Origin: Roseibium sp.
Lineage (GTDB): Bacteria > Pseudomonadota > Alphaproteobacteria > Rhizobiales > Stappiaceae
Assembly (NCBI GenBank): GCA_017643215.1
Contig: JAEPNV010000006.1
Span: 186,001 to 250,000 of the forward strand
Reading direction: 5' to 3'
DNA: 64,000 bases
In this document: one piece after another, positions 17,572-27,310 of the stretch
Layout: the number at the start of each line of letters is the position of its first letter
How positions within the stretch are numbered: the stretch's first letter is position 1
Notes under the pieces: model-generated
The model's input: the letters and a program-made list of their open reading frames with translations, nothing else
Told to the model about the DNA's origin: nothing
Databases searched by the model: none
Made by a program: the position numbers and the translations under genes

Positions 17572-19110
17572 ATGACACGCCTACATGAGCCGGCGCGCGG
17601 CCGGCTAAACGGATCCGGACCGATTGCAGTAATCGATATCGGATCAAATTCCGTGCGCTTGGTGGTTTATGAGCGCAAGGCGCGCACGCCGACTATGCTG
17701 TTCAACGAGAAGGTCCTCGCGGGCCTCGGCAAGGGCGTCGCCGCCACCGGCAGGCTCGCTGACGAGTCCGTTGCCGGCGCGATCGCCGCACTCACCCGCT
17801 TTCGGGTGTTGAGCGACCATATCGGGGTGATCGAAACGCATGTGATCGCGACCGCTGCGGTGCGCGATGCCTCCAACGGCGCCGATTTCGTTCATGAGGT
17901 CGAGCGCCTGATCGGCGTTCCGGTGCGCATATTGAACGGGGCAGAAGAAGCCTACTATTCGGCGCTTGGCGTAATCTCCGGTTTTTGGCGCTCGCGCGGC
18001 ATTGTTGGTGACATGGGGGGCGGCAGTCTGGAGCTGGTCGAGGTGTCCGGCAAAACGCCGGGCGAAGGCGATTCCTTTCCGCTCGGTGGACTGCGTTTGG
18101 CGGAAACCGCGCAGGGGCGGATTTCAAAGGCCCAGAAAATCACCGACGAGATCCTGAAGGACTATGTCTGGCCGGCCATGATACCCGGAGATCGGACGTT
18201 TTACGCCGTCGGTGGCACGTGGCGCTCGCTTGGGCGGCTGCACCTTGTGCAGAATGACTATCCGCTGCACGTCATGCACAACTATGAAATTCCGGCGGCC
18301 GAGGCGATTGCGTTCTGCAGGTCGGTTTCCAAGGCGAACCTGGAAGGCGTTGACTGCGCGGACGTGGTATCCAAGCAACGCAGAACGCTTGTGCCCTTCG
18401 GAGCCGTCGTTCTGGAGCGCGTGCTGCGTGCTATGAAGGCGGACCGTGTCGTGTTTTCCGCGACCGGGGTGCGCGAGGGGCTTTTGCATGAAAATCTGGA
18501 TCCGGCCATTCAGGCTGAGGACCCGGTGATCGGAGCCGCGCGGGAACTGTCCATGCTTCGGGCCCGTGCGCCGCAGCATGGTGATGAACTGATCGATTGG
18601 ACGGATCAGGTGTTCGCCGAACTGGGCATGGATGAGACGGAAAACGAGCGGCGCCTTCGCCACGCTGCATGCCTGTTGTCGGATATCGGCTGGCGGGCCC
18701 ATCCAGATTATCGCGGCGAGCAGAGCCTGAGCATCATTTCAAACGCCGCATTCGTCGGTCTGGACCACGCCGGGCGCGCCTATCTCGCCGCCGCCGTGTT
18801 CTACCGCTATCAGGGTTTGGGCGAAGGGGCCTTGTCGCCCGCTATAAAGCGGCTGTTCACCGAACGTTTGCGCGTGCGCGCCAAGATCCTGGGTGCCGCG
18901 CTCCGTGTGGCCTCGCTGGTCAGCGCCTCCATGGCCGGGATGCTGCCGTCGGTCGACGTGCGACGCGATCCCGCCGGACTAAAACTGATTTTGCCCTCGG
19001 ATCTGTCTGGGCTCGACGGCGAACGGCTGCGCAAGCGGTTTGGCCAATTCGCGCGGATTGTCGGCACGGAGGGCGCGGTCGGCGTTGCCGGGAACAAGAA
19101 GGCCAGTTGA
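17572..19110 (+). CDS. ppx: exopolyphosphatase (Ppx/GppA family)
   Basis: The 512-residue protein has the sugar-kinase/Hsp70 actin-like fold of Ppx/GppA: IDIGSNSVRLVVYER (phosphate 1 loop), TAAVRDASNG, LNGAEEAYYSALGV and the GDMGGGSLELVEV phosphate-2 loop. It removes terminal phosphates from polyphosphate or converts pppGpp. The C-terminal part holds the HD-like domain found in long forms. It starts directly after ppk and so is co-translated. Confidence 0.93.
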   Translation: MTRLHEPARGRLNGSGPIAVIDIGSNSVRLVVYERKARTPTMLFNEKVLAGLGKGVAATGRLADESVAGAIAALTRFRVLSDHIGVIETHVIATAAVRDASNGADFVHEVERLIGVPVRILNGAEEAYYSALGVISGFWRSRGIVGDMGGGSLELVEVSGKTPGEGDSFPLGGLRLAETAQGRISKAQKITDEILKDYVWPAMIPGDRTFYAVGGTWRSLGRLHLVQNDYPLHVMHNYEIPAAEAIAFCRSVSKANLEGVDCADVVSKQRRTLVPFGAVVLERVLRAMKADRVVFSATGVREGLLHENLDPAIQAEDPVIGAARELSMLRARAPQHGDELIDWTDQVFAELGMDETENERRLRHAACLLSDIGWRAHPDYRGEQSLSIISNAAFVGLDHAGRAYLAAAVFYRYQGLGEGALSPAIKRLFTERLRVRAKILGAALRVASLVSASMAGMLPSVDVRRDPAGLKLILPSDLSGLDGERLRKRFGQFARIVGTEGAVGVAGNKKAS

Positions 19111-19168
19111 CCTCGTCCGGCGATGTCGGAACCATCCGCGCGTCGGTGCATAAGATGACGGCCCGAGA

Positions 19169-20368
19169 TTACTCCGCGGCGTGGCGAAGTGCGGGTTTGC
19201 CGCTGGCCGGCGACGGGGCATCCTGATTGACGGCGACGATCTGGCGCCCTTGAAAGGCGAGGGCGACTTCGCCGCGTTTGAGTTTCAACGCCACTTCGCC
19301 GAACAGCTCCCGCCGCCAGCCCTGCAGGGCACCGACATCCGCATGATCGTCGGCGGCGATCTTCTCAAGGTCATCGACGGTCGCGATCACTTTGGCCGCA
19401 ACGCCATGGTTTTCACTGACCAATTTGAGGAGAACCTTCAAAAGGTCGACCGCCGCCGCAGACCCGTCCGGGGCCGGGCGGCCTTTCGGAATCCGTGGGA
19501 GGCGATCCTTGGGTAGGGCCTGGGCCCGGCGGACCGCTTTGAGGATTTCCTCCGCCGCCCGTGAGCGCTCAAAACCGCGTGGAATCGTCCGAAGCCGCGC
19601 GAGCGCGTCGGCGGTCACCGGCTGCTGCGCTGCCACTTCATAAATGGCATCGTCCTTGATGACCCGATTGCGCGGCACATCCCGGGTCTGCGCCTCCTGT
19701 TCGCGCCATCCGGCCACTTCCATCATGACGGCCAGTTCAACGGGTTTGCGGACGCGCAGCTTCAGCCGTTGCCAGGCGTTGGCGGGTTCCGTCCGATAGG
19801 TGCCTTCAGAGGTCAATACCTTCATCTCGTCCGCGACCCAGTGACTTCGGTTTTGTTCGGCCAGGTTCGCTTTCAGGAACTGATAGGCATCGCGAAGATG
19901 GGTGACGTCGGCAAGCGCGTATTCCAGCTGTTTGTTGGTCAGCGGCCGGCGCGCCCAATCGGTGAACCTCGACGACTTGTCGATCCGCGCGCCCGTCACC
20001 TTGTAGATCAGTTGATCGTAGGAAATGGAATCGCCAAAGCCGCAAACCATGGCTGCGACTTGCGTGTCGAAGAGTGGCGCGGGGATCAGATTGCCCAGAT
20101 GATAAACGATCTCGATGTCCTGCCGCGCGGCGTGGAACACCTTGGTGACGGCGTCATTGCCCATCAGCTCGAAGAACGGATCAAGAGACAAGCCATCGGC
20201 CAGCGCATCGATGATGAACGCCATGTCCGGCCCGGCCATCTGAATGACACATAACTTCGGCCAGAACGTCGATTCACGAAGAAACTCGGTATCGACAGTA
20301 ACGTAGTCGTGGGAGGCAAGTCGCTGGCAGGCGGCGGCGAGATCGGTAGTCGTTGTAATCACATCCAT
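19169..20368 (-). CDS. rnd: ribonuclease D
   Basis: The 399-residue 3'-5' exoribonuclease of the DEDD family trims tRNA and other RNA ends. The catalytic acids are visible as DTEFLRES (Asp26, Glu28), ARQDIEIVYHLG and the C-terminal YALADVTHLRDAY. An HRDC domain follows (about residues 210-290). It converges with ppx, in the usual rhizobial gene order. Confidence 0.94.
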   Translation of the reverse strand: MDVITTTTDLAAACQRLASHDYVTVDTEFLRESTFWPKLCVIQMAGPDMAFIIDALADGLSLDPFFELMGNDAVTKVFHAARQDIEIVYHLGNLIPAPLFDTQVAAMVCGFGDSISYDQLIYKVTGARIDKSSRFTDWARRPLTNKQLEYALADVTHLRDAYQFLKANLAEQNRSHWVADEMKVLTSEGTYRTEPANAWQRLKLRVRKPVELAVMMEVAGWREQEAQTRDVPRNRVIKDDAIYEVAAQQPVTADALARLRTIPRGFERSRAAEEILKAVRRAQALPKDRLPRIPKGRPAPDGSAAAVDLLKVLLKLVSENHGVAAKVIATVDDLEKIAADDHADVGALQGWRRELFGEVALKLKRGEVALAFQGRQIVAVNQDAPSPASGKPALRHAAE

Positions 20369-20422
20369 GGTGACGTTGAGCTATACCGCAGTCGTGCCTC
20401 TTTGTCGCCACGAAATGATGAA

Positions 20423-20445
20423 TTTCAAGGCAAGGTTCCTTGAAA
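20423..20445. promoter_or_regulatory. inverted repeat TTTCAAGG-N7-CCTTGAAA
   Basis: A perfect 8-bp inverted repeat lies in the 150-base gap between the divergent rnd and ParA genes, about 75 bases upstream of the ParA start. It may be an operator for either gene; no T run follows. Confidence 0.35.
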
Positions 20446-20518
20446 AAGCGCAAATAGTGCGCCTAGTTTCGTTGGTGGTATCGGTGTGGCGCGCCGCTTC
20501 GGCGCGCGGGAGGAAAAC

Positions 20519-21142
20519 ATGCGAAAAATTCTGGTCGTCAACGCCAAAGGCGGATGCGGAAAGACCACCATCGCGACCAACCTGGCCGCCGCGCTGGCCG
20601 CACGGGGCGAGGATGTGGGCCTTGCCGATGCCGATCGTCAGAAATCGAGCCTTGGCTGGATCAAACGACGGTCCAAGGACCTTCCCAGGATCGAGGGATT
20701 GAATTGGGCCAAGGCAGATGCCATCGGCCGGTCGAAGACCGAACTGGATGCGATCGTGATCGATGGTCCGGGCGGCTTGCGCAGCGAATTGACAAAGACC
20801 CTGATTTCCGAAGCCTCCGATATTGTTGTGCCGGTCTTGCCATCCGCGTTCGACTGGAACGCAACCTTGAAATTTCTGGACGGCCTCACCGAAATCAAGC
20901 GGGTGCGCAAGGGAAAGGCGGAGGTGCATGTCGTTGCCAATCGCGTCAACAGGCGCTCGACCTGTTTGGCCGATCTGGAAACCATTCTCGCCGGCAAGGG
21001 CTACCCTGTTTTGGCCCGCATATCTGACCGCGTGATCTATGCCCGGCACGCGGCGGGCGGGACCGGTGTATTCGATCCGGCCTTCACGCGTTCCCATGAG
21101 ATCCGTGGCCAATGGCATCCGTTGCTTCAGGCCGTGGATTGA
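20519..21142 (+). CDS. orphan ParA/MinD-family ATPase
   Basis: The 207-residue protein has a deviant Walker A, KGGCGKTTIATN (Lys10, Lys15), an IDGPGG motif for the A' box and the VPVLPSAFDW segment of ParA-type ATPases. No ParB or parS is nearby, so it is not a standard partition locus. Single ParA-like ATPases position protein cargo such as chemoreceptors, carboxysomes or division factors. GGGAGGAAAAC before ATG 20519 sets the start. Located between rnd and aspS, which are usually directly adjacent in relatives. Confidence 0.8.
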   Translation: MRKILVVNAKGGCGKTTIATNLAAALAARGEDVGLADADRQKSSLGWIKRRSKDLPRIEGLNWAKADAIGRSKTELDAIVIDGPGGLRSELTKTLISEASDIVVPVLPSAFDWNATLKFLDGLTEIKRVRKGKAEVHVVANRVNRRSTCLADLETILAGKGYPVLARISDRVIYARHAAGGTGVFDPAFTRSHEIRGQWHPLLQAVD

Positions 21143-21266
21143 TCGCGGTCCGTCCCGGCATCCCTTGACTTTCCGCCTCTAACGTGGCTTGTGCGCCCCG
21201 CGCGGCCTGCCTTGTGAGCGGGCCGCATTCAGATTCTGTTGGCTTTCAAACACCACCGAGGACACC

Positions 21267-23048
21267 ATGCACCGCTACCGGAGCCATACATGTGGCGATC
21301 TGCGCCTCAGCCATGTTGGCGAAACAACCCGCTTGTCCGGCTGGGTCCACCGCGTTCGCGATCATGGCGGCCTTTTGTTCATCGATTTGCGGGATCATTA
21401 CGGCATCACCCAGTGCGTGATTGACCCGGATTCGGACGCGTTCGCGCTCGCTGAGACCGTGCGGTCCGAGTGGTGCATTCGCATTGATGGCGAGGTCAAG
21501 AAGCGCACGGACGAGACCATCAATCCGGACTTGGCGACCGGCGACGTGGAGATCTTCATTCGCGAGATGGAAATCCTCGGATCTGCGAAGGAACTCCCCC
21601 TGCCGGTGTTCGGCGAGCTGGAGTATCCGGAAGAGGTGCGCCTGAAATACCGGTTCTTGGACCTTCGCCGCGACAAGCTGCACAACAACATCATTTTGCG
21701 CTCGAAGGTGGTTGCCGATCTGCGCCAACGCATGTGGGACATTGGCTTCAACGAGTTCCAGACACCGATCATCACGGCGTCATCGCCGGAAGGTGCGCGG
21801 GACTTCCTGGTCCCGTCGCGTTTGCATCCGGGCAAATTCTACGCCCTTCCGCAAGCGCCGCAGCAGTTCAAACAGCTGATCATGGTGTCGGGCTTCGACA
21901 AGTACTTCCAGATCGCGCCGTGTTTCCGGGATGAGGATCCACGGGCGGACCGGTCCCCGACCGATTTTTACCAGCTCGATGTCGAGATGTCTTTCGTGAC
22001 GCAACAGGATATTTTCGACACCATGGAACCGGTCTTGGCAGGCTGCTTTGAGGCCTTCGGTGGCGGCCGCCCGGTCAACCGGAATTGGCCGCAGATCCCC
22101 TACAAGGACGCCATGCTGTGGTACGGGACCGATAAACCGGATACGCGTAACCCGATTAAGATGAAGGTCGTGTCCGAGCATTTCGCCGGATCGGGCTTTG
22201 CCATCTTTGCGAGACTTCTCGAGCAGCCGGGCACGGAAATCCGGGCGATCCCGGCACCGAAGGGCGGAAGCCGGAAATTCTGCGACCGGATGAACAAGTT
22301 CGCGCAGGATGAAGGCCTGCCGGGCATGGGCTACATCTTCTGGCGCAAGACGGATGACGGCGGGATGGAAGCCGCCGGTCCGCTGGCCAAAAACATCGGC
22401 CCGGAGCGGACCGAGGCGATCCGTCAGCGGCTTGGACTGGAAGTCGGCGACGCCGCGTTTTTCCTCGGCGGCAAACCGAAGACCTTCGAGCGGGTCGCGG
22501 CGAAAGCACGGGACATCATCGGTGTCGAGCTTGGTCACACCGATCAAGCGCGCTTTGAGTTCGCGTGGGTCGTCGACTTTCCGATCTTTGAGCGGGATGA
22601 GGAGACCGGCGAGATCGACTTCGAGCACAATCCGTTTTCCATGCCCCAGGGCGGGATGGATGCGCTCGGCGGCGATCCGCTGGAGGTGAGGGGCTACCAG
22701 TACGACCTGACCTGTAACGGCCATGAAATCCTGTCCGGCGCAGTGCGGAACCATCAGCCGGACATCATGTACAAGGCGTTTGAGATCGCCGGCTACGGCA
22801 AGGACGAGGTCGACCGTCAATTCGCCGGCATGGTGACGGCCTTCCAATACGGCGCCCCGCCGCATGGCGGCTGTGCCGCGGGCATCGACCGCATGGTGAT
22901 GCTGCTCGCAGATGAGATCAACATCCGGGAAGTCATGATGTTCCCGATGAACCAGCGGGCGGAAGACTTGATGATGGGCGCGCCGTCCGAGCCGAGTGCG
23001 GCCCAACTGCGAGAGCTGCATTTGAGGCTCAATCTGCCCGAAAGCTGA
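21267..23048 (+). CDS. aspS: aspartyl-tRNA synthetase
   Basis: The 593-residue class II synthetase has an N-terminal anticodon-binding OB fold ([21 protein letters not shown]), the motif 2 loop [12 protein letters not shown], a GAD insertion and motif 3 [13 protein letters not shown] near the C-terminus. This is the long bacterial form. The start ATG 21267 ([12 protein letters not shown]) has GAGGA upstream; an earlier in-frame ATG adds a Cys-rich non-conserved stretch. A near-perfect palindrome after the stop (23096-23113) may end the message. Confidence 0.96.
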   Translation: MHRYRSHTCGDLRLSHVGETTRLSGWVHRVRDHGGLLFIDLRDHYGITQCVIDPDSDAFALAETVRSEWCIRIDGEVKKRTDETINPDLATGDVEIFIREMEILGSAKELPLPVFGELEYPEEVRLKYRFLDLRRDKLHNNIILRSKVVADLRQRMWDIGFNEFQTPIITASSPEGARDFLVPSRLHPGKFYALPQAPQQFKQLIMVSGFDKYFQIAPCFRDEDPRADRSPTDFYQLDVEMSFVTQQDIFDTMEPVLAGCFEAFGGGRPVNRNWPQIPYKDAMLWYGTDKPDTRNPIKMKVVSEHFAGSGFAIFARLLEQPGTEIRAIPAPKGGSRKFCDRMNKFAQDEGLPGMGYIFWRKTDDGGMEAAGPLAKNIGPERTEAIRQRLGLEVGDAAFFLGGKPKTFERVAAKARDIIGVELGHTDQARFEFAWVVDFPIFERDEETGEIDFEHNPFSMPQGGMDALGGDPLEVRGYQYDLTCNGHEILSGAVRNHQPDIMYKAFEIAGYGKDEVDRQFAGMVTAFQYGAPPHGGCAAGIDRMVMLLADEINIREVMMFPMNQRAEDLMMGAPSEPSAAQLRELHLRLNLPES

Positions 23049-23095
23049 ACCCGGTCCCCTTGCGGTCAAGCGGCAAAATCACGATAACACGTCAG

Positions 23096-23113
23096 GGGCC
23101 GGACTTCCGGCCC
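23096..23113. terminator. palindromic hairpin after aspS
   Basis: GGGCCGGA-CT-TCCGGCCC forms a strong stem 48 bases after the aspS stop, followed by TTGTGGG. It could be a weak terminator. It lies right against a possible GTG start of the next gene (23116), which favours the later GTG at 23140. Confidence 0.45.
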
Positions 23114-23139
23114 TTGTGGGTTTGAAGGTGGCAGGTCTG

Positions 23140-24942
23140 GTGTTCAACCCGGCAAAATGGCAGGTCTGGCAGGATCCGGACGGCACATACCAGGTGGTCC
23201 GGCGCTTGATCCTTGAGAACGCGCGCGACCACCTGCCCGGGTATGGACTTGCATTTGTCTTCATGGCCCTGGTCGCCGTGACAACGGCCGCCAGCGCCTG
23301 GATCATGAAAGACGTCATCAACGAGGTCTTCATCAACCGCGACGCGGTCATGGTTTACACGATTGCCGCGACGGTCATGGTGATCTTCACGGTCAAGGGG
23401 GCGGCGACCTATGGCCAGATTGTTATTTTGGCCCGCATCGGCCACAGCATCGTCGCCAGCCTGCAACGCCGCATTTTCCGCCGGCTTACCGAACACGATC
23501 TGACCTTTTTCGACAAGGCCGAGCTCGGCGATCTGGCGGTTCGCATCAACAAGGGGGCCACATCGGCCAATGCCGTGATCGAAATGATCGTGATCACGCT
23601 CGGCCGCGATATCCTGACGCTGATCGGCCTGCTGATTGTCATGGTGGCGCAGGATCCCGTCTTGAGCCTGTTTGCCTTTGTGATCATGCCGCCGGCGGTC
23701 ATCGCGGTCAGTTTTCTGGTCAAGCGTGTCCGCAAACACGCCAGGATGCAGTTCGTTTCTTCCGCGCAAATCGTCTCGGTCTTGCAGGAGACGACACTCG
23801 GCATTCGCATCGTCAAGGCTTTCGGTGTTGAAGGTGCCATGCAACGGCGCATGGATGTGGCGATTGACGACGTTCAAAAACAGTCGAACAAGATCATGGC
23901 GCTGACCGCGCGCACGTCGCCTCTGATGGAGACGCTCGGCGGGTTTGCGGTGGCGCTGGTGATCTTTTACGGCGGCTATTCGGTCATCGAACTCGACAAG
24001 GATCCGGGCGCGTTTTTCGCCTTCATCACCGCGCTTCTTCTGGCCTATGAGCCCGCAAAACGCCTTGCGCGCCTCCATGTCAATCTGAACAAGGCGCTGG
24101 TTGGCGTCGGAATGATGTACGAGCTCCTCGACACGAAACCGGCGCTCGTGAACCAGGCGGGCGCGAAGGATCTCGACGTGTCCGACGGGACGGTTGTGTT
24201 CAAAGACGTTGTGTTCGCCTACGGCGACAGCCCCGCGCTGGGTGGACTGACGTTGACCGCAGAAGCCGGCAAAACAACCGCCCTGGTGGGGGCTTCGGGC
24301 GCCGGCAAATCGACCTTGTTTGCGCTTCTGGAACGCTTTTACGACCCGACTTCCGGCACGATATCCATCGATGGGCAGGACATCCGGACAGTCACGATTG
24401 AATCCTTGCGCCAGCATCTCGCGGTGGTCTCGCAGGATACGTACCTGTTCAACATCAGCCTTCAGGACAACATTGCGCTTGGGCGACCGAATGCGAGCCC
24501 TTCTGACATTGAGCAGGCCGCGCGGGATGCGTATGCGCATGATTTCATCATGGAGTTGCCCGACGGCTATGACACCCTCGCGGGCGAGGGCGGTACAAAC
24601 CTGTCCGGCGGGCAGCGCCAACGTATCGCAATTGCCCGGGCCATGCTCCGCAACGCCCCGATTCTTCTGCTCGATGAAGCCACCTCCGCGCTGGATGCCG
24701 AGTCCGAAGCCAAGGTCCAGGCCGCATTGCGCCGCCTGATGGCCCGACGGACGACATTGGTCATCGCGCACCGTCTCTCGACCGTTCGCCACGCCGATGT
24801 CATTCATGTGCTCGATCGCGGACAAGTGGCGGAAAGCGGCAACCATGCGGATTTGTTCGCGCAGGACGGCATTTATCGCCGGCTTTGTGAATTACAGTTT
24901 CAGTCGGAAGACGGCACGAAAGACCGGCCGGCCGCCGAATAA
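23140..24942 (+). CDS. ABC exporter, MsbA-like, TMD-NBD fusion
   Basis: The roughly 600-residue half transporter has six hydrophobic segments (for example GYGLAFVFMALVAVTTAASA), then a complete ATPase domain: Walker A GASGAGKST, signature LSGGQRQRIAIARAML, Walker B ILLLDEATSALD and the H-loop IAHRLST. It would work as a homodimer in the inner membrane. MsbA-type proteins move lipid A or other lipids and drugs; the substrate here is not determined. Start GTG 23140 has AAGGTGG eight bases upstream; GTG 23116 is possible. All motifs are intact, in contrast to the degenerate ABC protein at 35295. Confidence 0.87.
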   Translation: MFNPAKWQVWQDPDGTYQVVRRLILENARDHLPGYGLAFVFMALVAVTTAASAWIMKDVINEVFINRDAVMVYTIAATVMVIFTVKGAATYGQIVILARIGHSIVASLQRRIFRRLTEHDLTFFDKAELGDLAVRINKGATSANAVIEMIVITLGRDILTLIGLLIVMVAQDPVLSLFAFVIMPPAVIAVSFLVKRVRKHARMQFVSSAQIVSVLQETTLGIRIVKAFGVEGAMQRRMDVAIDDVQKQSNKIMALTARTSPLMETLGGFAVALVIFYGGYSVIELDKDPGAFFAFITALLLAYEPAKRLARLHVNLNKALVGVGMMYELLDTKPALVNQAGAKDLDVSDGTVVFKDVVFAYGDSPALGGLTLTAEAGKTTALVGASGAGKSTLFALLERFYDPTSGTISIDGQDIRTVTIESLRQHLAVVSQDTYLFNISLQDNIALGRPNASPSDIEQAARDAYAHDFIMELPDGYDTLAGEGGTNLSGGQRQRIAIARAMLRNAPILLLDEATSALDAESEAKVQAALRRLMARRTTLVIAHRLSTVRHADVIHVLDRGQVAESGNHADLFAQDGIYRRLCELQFQSEDGTKDRPAAE

Positions 24943-24963
24943 AAACCCGCCGTTCTTGTTCTC

Positions 24964-26148
24964 TCAGTTCGCTCCGTTGGCGATAATCTCGATTCCGAGG
25001 ATGTCCGGCAGCGCTTGCGGGGCCATCATGACCGTGCCCATGATCTGGGCCATCGGCACCGGATTTTGTGGCGCCGCCGACACGTTCAGAGAAATAGGGT
25101 CATTCAGGAAGGCCGTGAGGGCCCCGGCGACCTTGTCCTGAAACGCCTGGTTTTGCAGGACCGCCAGCATCAGCGGCAGCGTTGCGCTGAGTTGCTGGAC
25201 ATAGGCTGCCCGGTCCATCCCCGCGTCATTCGCCTGCATGTCCAGCACGCGTTCGACCAAAGAGGCGTTCTGCAAGTCGATCATCAGACCGCCGATCGTG
25301 ACGCCCTGGACCAGCCCAAATGCGTCTTCCGGTGAACCACCCGTGGTGTTCAACTGGTCCACCAGGTCGCGGGTGATACCGCCGAGTGTCAGCTGCAATT
25401 TGATGGTTCCGACGTCATCGCCGGACACGATCAGTTCGGAGATATCCGCGGTGGCCGTGTCCGGGTCCCACTTGCCGGCGCCGGCGACGTTGACGGCGAC
25501 CTTGTCATACCCGAGGTCGGTCAGCGTCTTTTCGGTTTCAGAATCGAGGCTCGCGGCGTCCAGCCGCACGTTGTCCAGCGAAAACCGGATATCGGTCGGA
25601 AGATCCCCCGACATGCCGTCGATTGCGGAAAAGACCCGATCGAGTTCGACGGTGTTGCCTTCATCGCCGGTGACCTTGACGTCCAGGATTTCCAGCGTCC
25701 GGTAGGACGGCCCGCTCAGCGGCAATTCGTCCGAGGCGGCGACCTCTGCCACTGAGGGAAGGACCAGATCGGTCGCCATGAAAGAGCCGATATCAAGACC
25801 GCCACTGTCGGACGACATGGTCATTGTCTTGAGTTCCATACCGTCGAGCGTCAACCGGCCATCGTCATCGACTGTGCCGTTGTTCAGCACGGTGACGGCG
25901 ATGGACACTTGGACATCTTCGTCGGAGGCGTCGCTGGACACCTTGATGTCCATGATTTCGACGCGCCCCCCGGATTCGGTCAGCTCACCATAGCTGTCGA
26001 CCTTTCCGTCCTCTGCCTCCAGCAGGGCCAGGAAAGCATCGGCGACCGGATTGCCGGTCGGATCGAACGCATTAGCCGAGTGAAATGGGATCAAAGACCC
26101 GAGTGCGATGGAGGACGCCGCGCAGACGGCGATGCCGAGATTTTTCAT
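24964..26148 (-). CDS. secreted protein of unknown function, 394 aa
   Basis: The 394-residue protein starts with a signal peptide (MKNLGIAVCAASS to about residue 26, ending SANA-FDP) and is otherwise soluble, acidic and rich in beta-type sequence with many Asp-Ser-Leu runs. The start ATG 26148 follows GGAGACGAAC. I recognise no family with confidence. The repeated pattern of short strand units (VEIMDIKVSS, LEILDVKVTG) suggests a repeated beta sandwich or helical-grip fold. It shares a direction with the PfkB kinase gene upstream (91-base gap) and converges with the ABC exporter. Confidence 0.75.
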   Translation of the reverse strand: MKNLGIAVCAASSIALGSLIPFHSANAFDPTGNPVADAFLALLEAEDGKVDSYGELTESGGRVEIMDIKVSSDASDEDVQVSIAVTVLNNGTVDDDGRLTLDGMELKTMTMSSDSGGLDIGSFMATDLVLPSVAEVAASDELPLSGPSYRTLEILDVKVTGDEGNTVELDRVFSAIDGMSGDLPTDIRFSLDNVRLDAASLDSETEKTLTDLGYDKVAVNVAGAGKWDPDTATADISELIVSGDDVGTIKLQLTLGGITRDLVDQLNTTGGSPEDAFGLVQGVTIGGLMIDLQNASLVERVLDMQANDAGMDRAAYVQQLSATLPLMLAVLQNQAFQDKVAGALTAFLNDPISLNVSAAPQNPVPMAQIMGTVMMAPQALPDILGIEIIANGAN

Positions 26149-26239
26149 GTTCGTCTCCATGGGACGGCGCGAGATAGCCGGGGACCTGCGCACGATGGGC
26201 CAGCGTTTGCCGGCGCGCAAGGGCAAATCCGGGACACGG

Positions 26240-27154
26240 TCAGGAGTAGGCCGACGCAGCCTGTGGCTTTTCCGGAAAGGCGATCATCGCCTGTTCGATA
26301 TCGTCCAGTGTCGGCAGGCTCGCTTCGTTGCCAAGATGCTGAATGGCGTGGGTGGAGGCGCCCCGGGCAAACCTGAAATGCTGCGACCACGGACGGTCCG
26401 GCCAACGCAAATAAGAAGCGATATATGCGCCATGAAACACATCGCCGGCGCCGTTGGAATCAATCACCTTGTGCAACGGCACATCAAGCGCGGGCAGAAT
26501 CTGGTCCCGGCCGTCTTTGTCGTACCAGACCATGCCGTGCTCCCCGAGGGTCACAGCGCCGATCGGGCATCCCTTGGCCCGAAGGTAGGACAGCGTGTCA
26601 CCCACCGATTTTCCAAGCTGCTGGCAAAACCGCTCCGAAACGACGGCGACGTCGATGAACGGCAAAAGTTCCTCGGTGTTCTCCCTCACCGCGCCGCCGT
26701 CGATGGACGTCAAAATGCCAAGCGATCGGCAAGTCTTTGCGTAGTGCAACGCCGCATCCGGCATATGTCCATCCAAATGAAGCGCCTTCATGCCGGTCAG
26801 CGTCAGCGGCGGAAACGGATGCAGGAATTCGTTGTCGCGGCACCGGACGATCGCGCGCTTGCCAGAATGGGGCATGATGAAGGAGAGCGAGGATTCGCGT
26901 ACCTTCCGCCCGTGGACCGAAATCCCGTATTTGGCCGCCATGTCAAGGAACATCCGCGCCAGCCAGTCATCGGCCTGTGAGCATAAAAGCTCCGGTTTTC
27001 CACCCAGTTTGGCGCAGCAAAACGCCGCGGTAACCGCATTGCCGCCGAAACTGACCGCATAGTCTTCGGCGATCGCCTTTTCATCCCCGGTTGGCATGAC
27101 ATCGGTCAAGAAGGTGATGTCGATATAGGCCTGACCAATGAACAGTGCCTGCAT
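26240..27154 (-). CDS. PfkB-family carbohydrate kinase
   Basis: The 304-residue protein has the ribokinase fold. VSFGGNAVTAAFCCAKLGGK is the N-terminal PfkB signature region, and DSNGAGDVFHGAYIA near the C-terminus is the second signature with the catalytic Asp. Likely substrates are a sugar or sugar-like alcohol; the sequence does not decide which. The start ATG 27154 begins the MQALFIGQAYIDITFL strand. It is divergent from the EAL gene. Confidence 0.88.
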   Translation of the reverse strand: MQALFIGQAYIDITFLTDVMPTGDEKAIAEDYAVSFGGNAVTAAFCCAKLGGKPELLCSQADDWLARMFLDMAAKYGISVHGRKVRESSLSFIMPHSGKRAIVRCRDNEFLHPFPPLTLTGMKALHLDGHMPDAALHYAKTCRSLGILTSIDGGAVRENTEELLPFIDVAVVSERFCQQLGKSVGDTLSYLRAKGCPIGAVTLGEHGMVWYDKDGRDQILPALDVPLHKVIDSNGAGDVFHGAYIASYLRWPDRPWSQHFRFARGASTHAIQHLGNEASLPTLDDIEQAMIAFPEKPQAASAYS

Positions 27155-27310
27155 GAAGTGCTCCGTAAATACGCGTGGCGCCGGTCTGGCGATGGCGAGC
27201 GCCGGTCGCCGGACCAGCCATGATCCGTCGCAAAACCAAACGCCCATTCAGCGGATGTTTACGAGTATTGCGCATGTTCATAAAGCGTTTATTCAAAAAC
27301 AGGCCGCTCT

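Noticed and set aside
23092..24846. Long minus-strand open frame opposite the MsbA-like exporter
   Set aside because: It is a shadow in high-GC DNA, His/Arg/Asp-rich without any domain, while the plus strand encodes a complete ABC exporter.
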